Below the pieces are notes generated by a model. The model was not told where the DNA came from and did no database searches. It saw only the letters and a list, made by a program, of their open reading frames with translations. From NCBI GenBank assembly GCA_023411715.1, contig JAEYOM010000075.1:1-23680 (forward strand): a stretch of DNA of 23,680 nt, in the 5' to 3' direction. Positions 22,766 to 23,680 of the stretch are shown piece by piece. A program made the translations under genes and the position numbers. This DNA is from Bacillota bacterium (GTDB lineage: Bacteria > Bacillota > Clostridia > Acetivibrionales > DTU013). Position 1 is the first letter of the stretch; each line of letters starts with the position of its first letter.

Positions 22766-23680
22766 ATGAAAAGAACGGATTACTGCGGCGCATTCAGAGA
22801 AAATGACATAGGCCGGGCCGTGACCGCCATGGGCTGGGTCCAGACCAAGCGCGACATGGGCGGCGTCATCTTTATAGACCTGCGCGACCGCGAAGGCATC
22901 CTGCAAGTCGTATTCAATGTACAGAGCCTGTCTTCGGAGGAGTTTACAGCAGCAGAACGTCTCAGGAATGAAACGGTCATCTCCGTAAGCGGAGATATCC
23001 GCCTGCGCGACGAAGAAACCCGCAATCCGAGGCTTGAAACGGGAACGATAGAGCTGGCGGCCCGCCGGATTAGCATAATATCCGAAGCGGAGCCTATCCC
23101 CTTTTCTATCGAGGAAGGTGGTAAAGTCCGCGAGGATCTTCGACTGAAGTACCGTTATCTGGATATCCGCCGGCCGGAATTGCTCGATAAGCTTCGTTAC
23201 CGTCACCTTGTGTCCCGTATCGTCCATGAATACCTGGACAACGACGGCTTCATCGAGGTGGAAACGCCGATACTGACCAAGAGCACTCCGGAAGGGGCCA
23301 GGGAGTACCTGGTACCAAGCCGCGTCCATCAGGGAACATTTTATGTATTGCCCCAATCTCCGCAGATTTTCAAGCAGCTTTTGATGGTTGGCGGGATTGA
23401 CAAGTATTATCAATTCGCGCGCTGTTTCCGCGATGAAGATCTGCGCGCGGACCGTCAGCCCGAATTTACCCAGGTGGATATGGAAATGTCCTTTGTTGAA
23501 CAGGAGGATATACTGCGACACCTGGAAAAGCTTTTCAAATATATTTTTAAAACCCTTAAAGGGATCGACTTTGCCGAACCCTTCCCACGTCTGACGTGGC
23601 AGGAGGCAATGGATAGTTACGGCAGCGACAAGCCCGATCTGCGCTTCGATCTGCCCATTGTAGACCTTACTGGCATGATG
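22766..23680 (+). CDS. aspS: Aspartyl-tRNA synthetase, bacterial type (3' end cut by window edge)
   Basis: 305 codons are visible, about half of the usual 590-residue enzyme; the frame is open to the right edge. It charges tRNA with aspartate. The N-terminal OB-fold that reads the anticodon is MGWVQTKRDMGGVIFIDLRD (about residues 22-41). Class II motif 1 lies around GFIEVETPILTKSTPEGARE, and motif 2 is CFRDEDLRADRQPEFTQVDM. The ribosome site GGAGGAG sits 5-6 bases before the ATG. It is controlled by the T-box leader just upstream. The leader's apparent Asn codon suggests a non-discriminating enzyme that also makes Asp-tRNA(Asn) for GatCAB amidation. The residue after KRD is Met, neither the His often cited for non-discriminating enzymes nor the Leu of discriminating ones, so the protein alone does not settle it. 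Confidence 0.96.
   Translation, partial: MKRTDYCGAFRENDIGRAVTAMGWVQTKRDMGGVIFIDLRDREGILQVVFNVQSLSSEEFTAAERLRNETVISVSGDIRLRDEETRNPRLETGTIELAARRISIISEAEPIPFSIEEGGKVREDLRLKYRYLDIRRPELLDKLRYRHLVSRIVHEYLDNDGFIEVETPILTKSTPEGAREYLVPSRVHQGTFYVLPQSPQIFKQLLMVGGIDKYYQFARCFRDEDLRADRQPEFTQVDMEMSFVEQEDILRHLEKLFKYIFKTLKGIDFAEPFPRLTWQEAMDSYGSDKPDLRFDLPIVDLTGMM

Noticed and set aside
22718..23521. 267-codon minus-strand open frame over aspS
   Set aside because: Antisense to a clear AspRS reading frame with class II motifs; the length reflects codon bias of the sense gene.

Overview
The window looks like chromosomal DNA of an anaerobic, spore-forming clostridial Bacillota. The evidence is a gerA-type spore germination operon, a type III glutamine synthetase, a T-box riboswitch ahead of aspS, lipoprotein signal peptides of Gram-positive type, strong Shine-Dalgarno sequences, and several likely GTG or TTG starts. 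No plasmid, phage, transposase or CRISPR signature is visible. Species cannot be fixed from the sequence alone.

Layout. Positions 1-1770 are on the minus strand: a VanR-like response regulator cut by the left edge, and a COG3315-type methyltransferase. A tRNA-Pro(CGG) at 2146-2221 is followed by two hairpin terminators. Next come an exported GH3 beta-glucosidase lipoprotein (2495-4429), then a small coiled-coil protein and a GNAT acetyltransferase, both on the minus strand. A four-gene germinant receptor operon (A subunit, C subunit, small two-helix membrane protein, B subunit) fills 5379-9415.

Positions 9552-16407 form a carbohydrate-uptake locus. It holds a YesM-type sensor kinase, an overlapping YesN-type AraC response regulator, a lipoprotein solute-binding protein and two MalF/MalG-type permeases. 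No ATPase is encoded here, so a shared MsmX-type ATPase elsewhere is likely. A stand-alone SagB-type nitroreductase with its own promoter follows (16481-17218). Convergent to it is a large protein of unknown function: a degenerate KaiC/RecA-like N-terminus, an ATP-grasp domain of the PEP synthase/PPDK type, and an unrecognised C-terminal domain.

A 430-bp divergent regulatory region separates that gene from glnN. It carries two strong promoters, an inverted repeat and a terminator-like leader hairpin. After glnN comes a repeat-hairpin element. A strong promoter and a full T-box leader then control aspS, which the right edge cuts.

Main points for a second look: (1) the KaiC-like/ATP-grasp protein, which lacks the phosphohistidine and PEP domains; (2) the aspS T-box, whose specifier loop reads as Asn (AAC), with an overlapping Glu codon (GAA), rather than Asp; (3) the hairpin right at the start of the glnN transcript; (4) a perfect 27-bp palindrome touching the ribosome binding site of the solute-binding protein gene.
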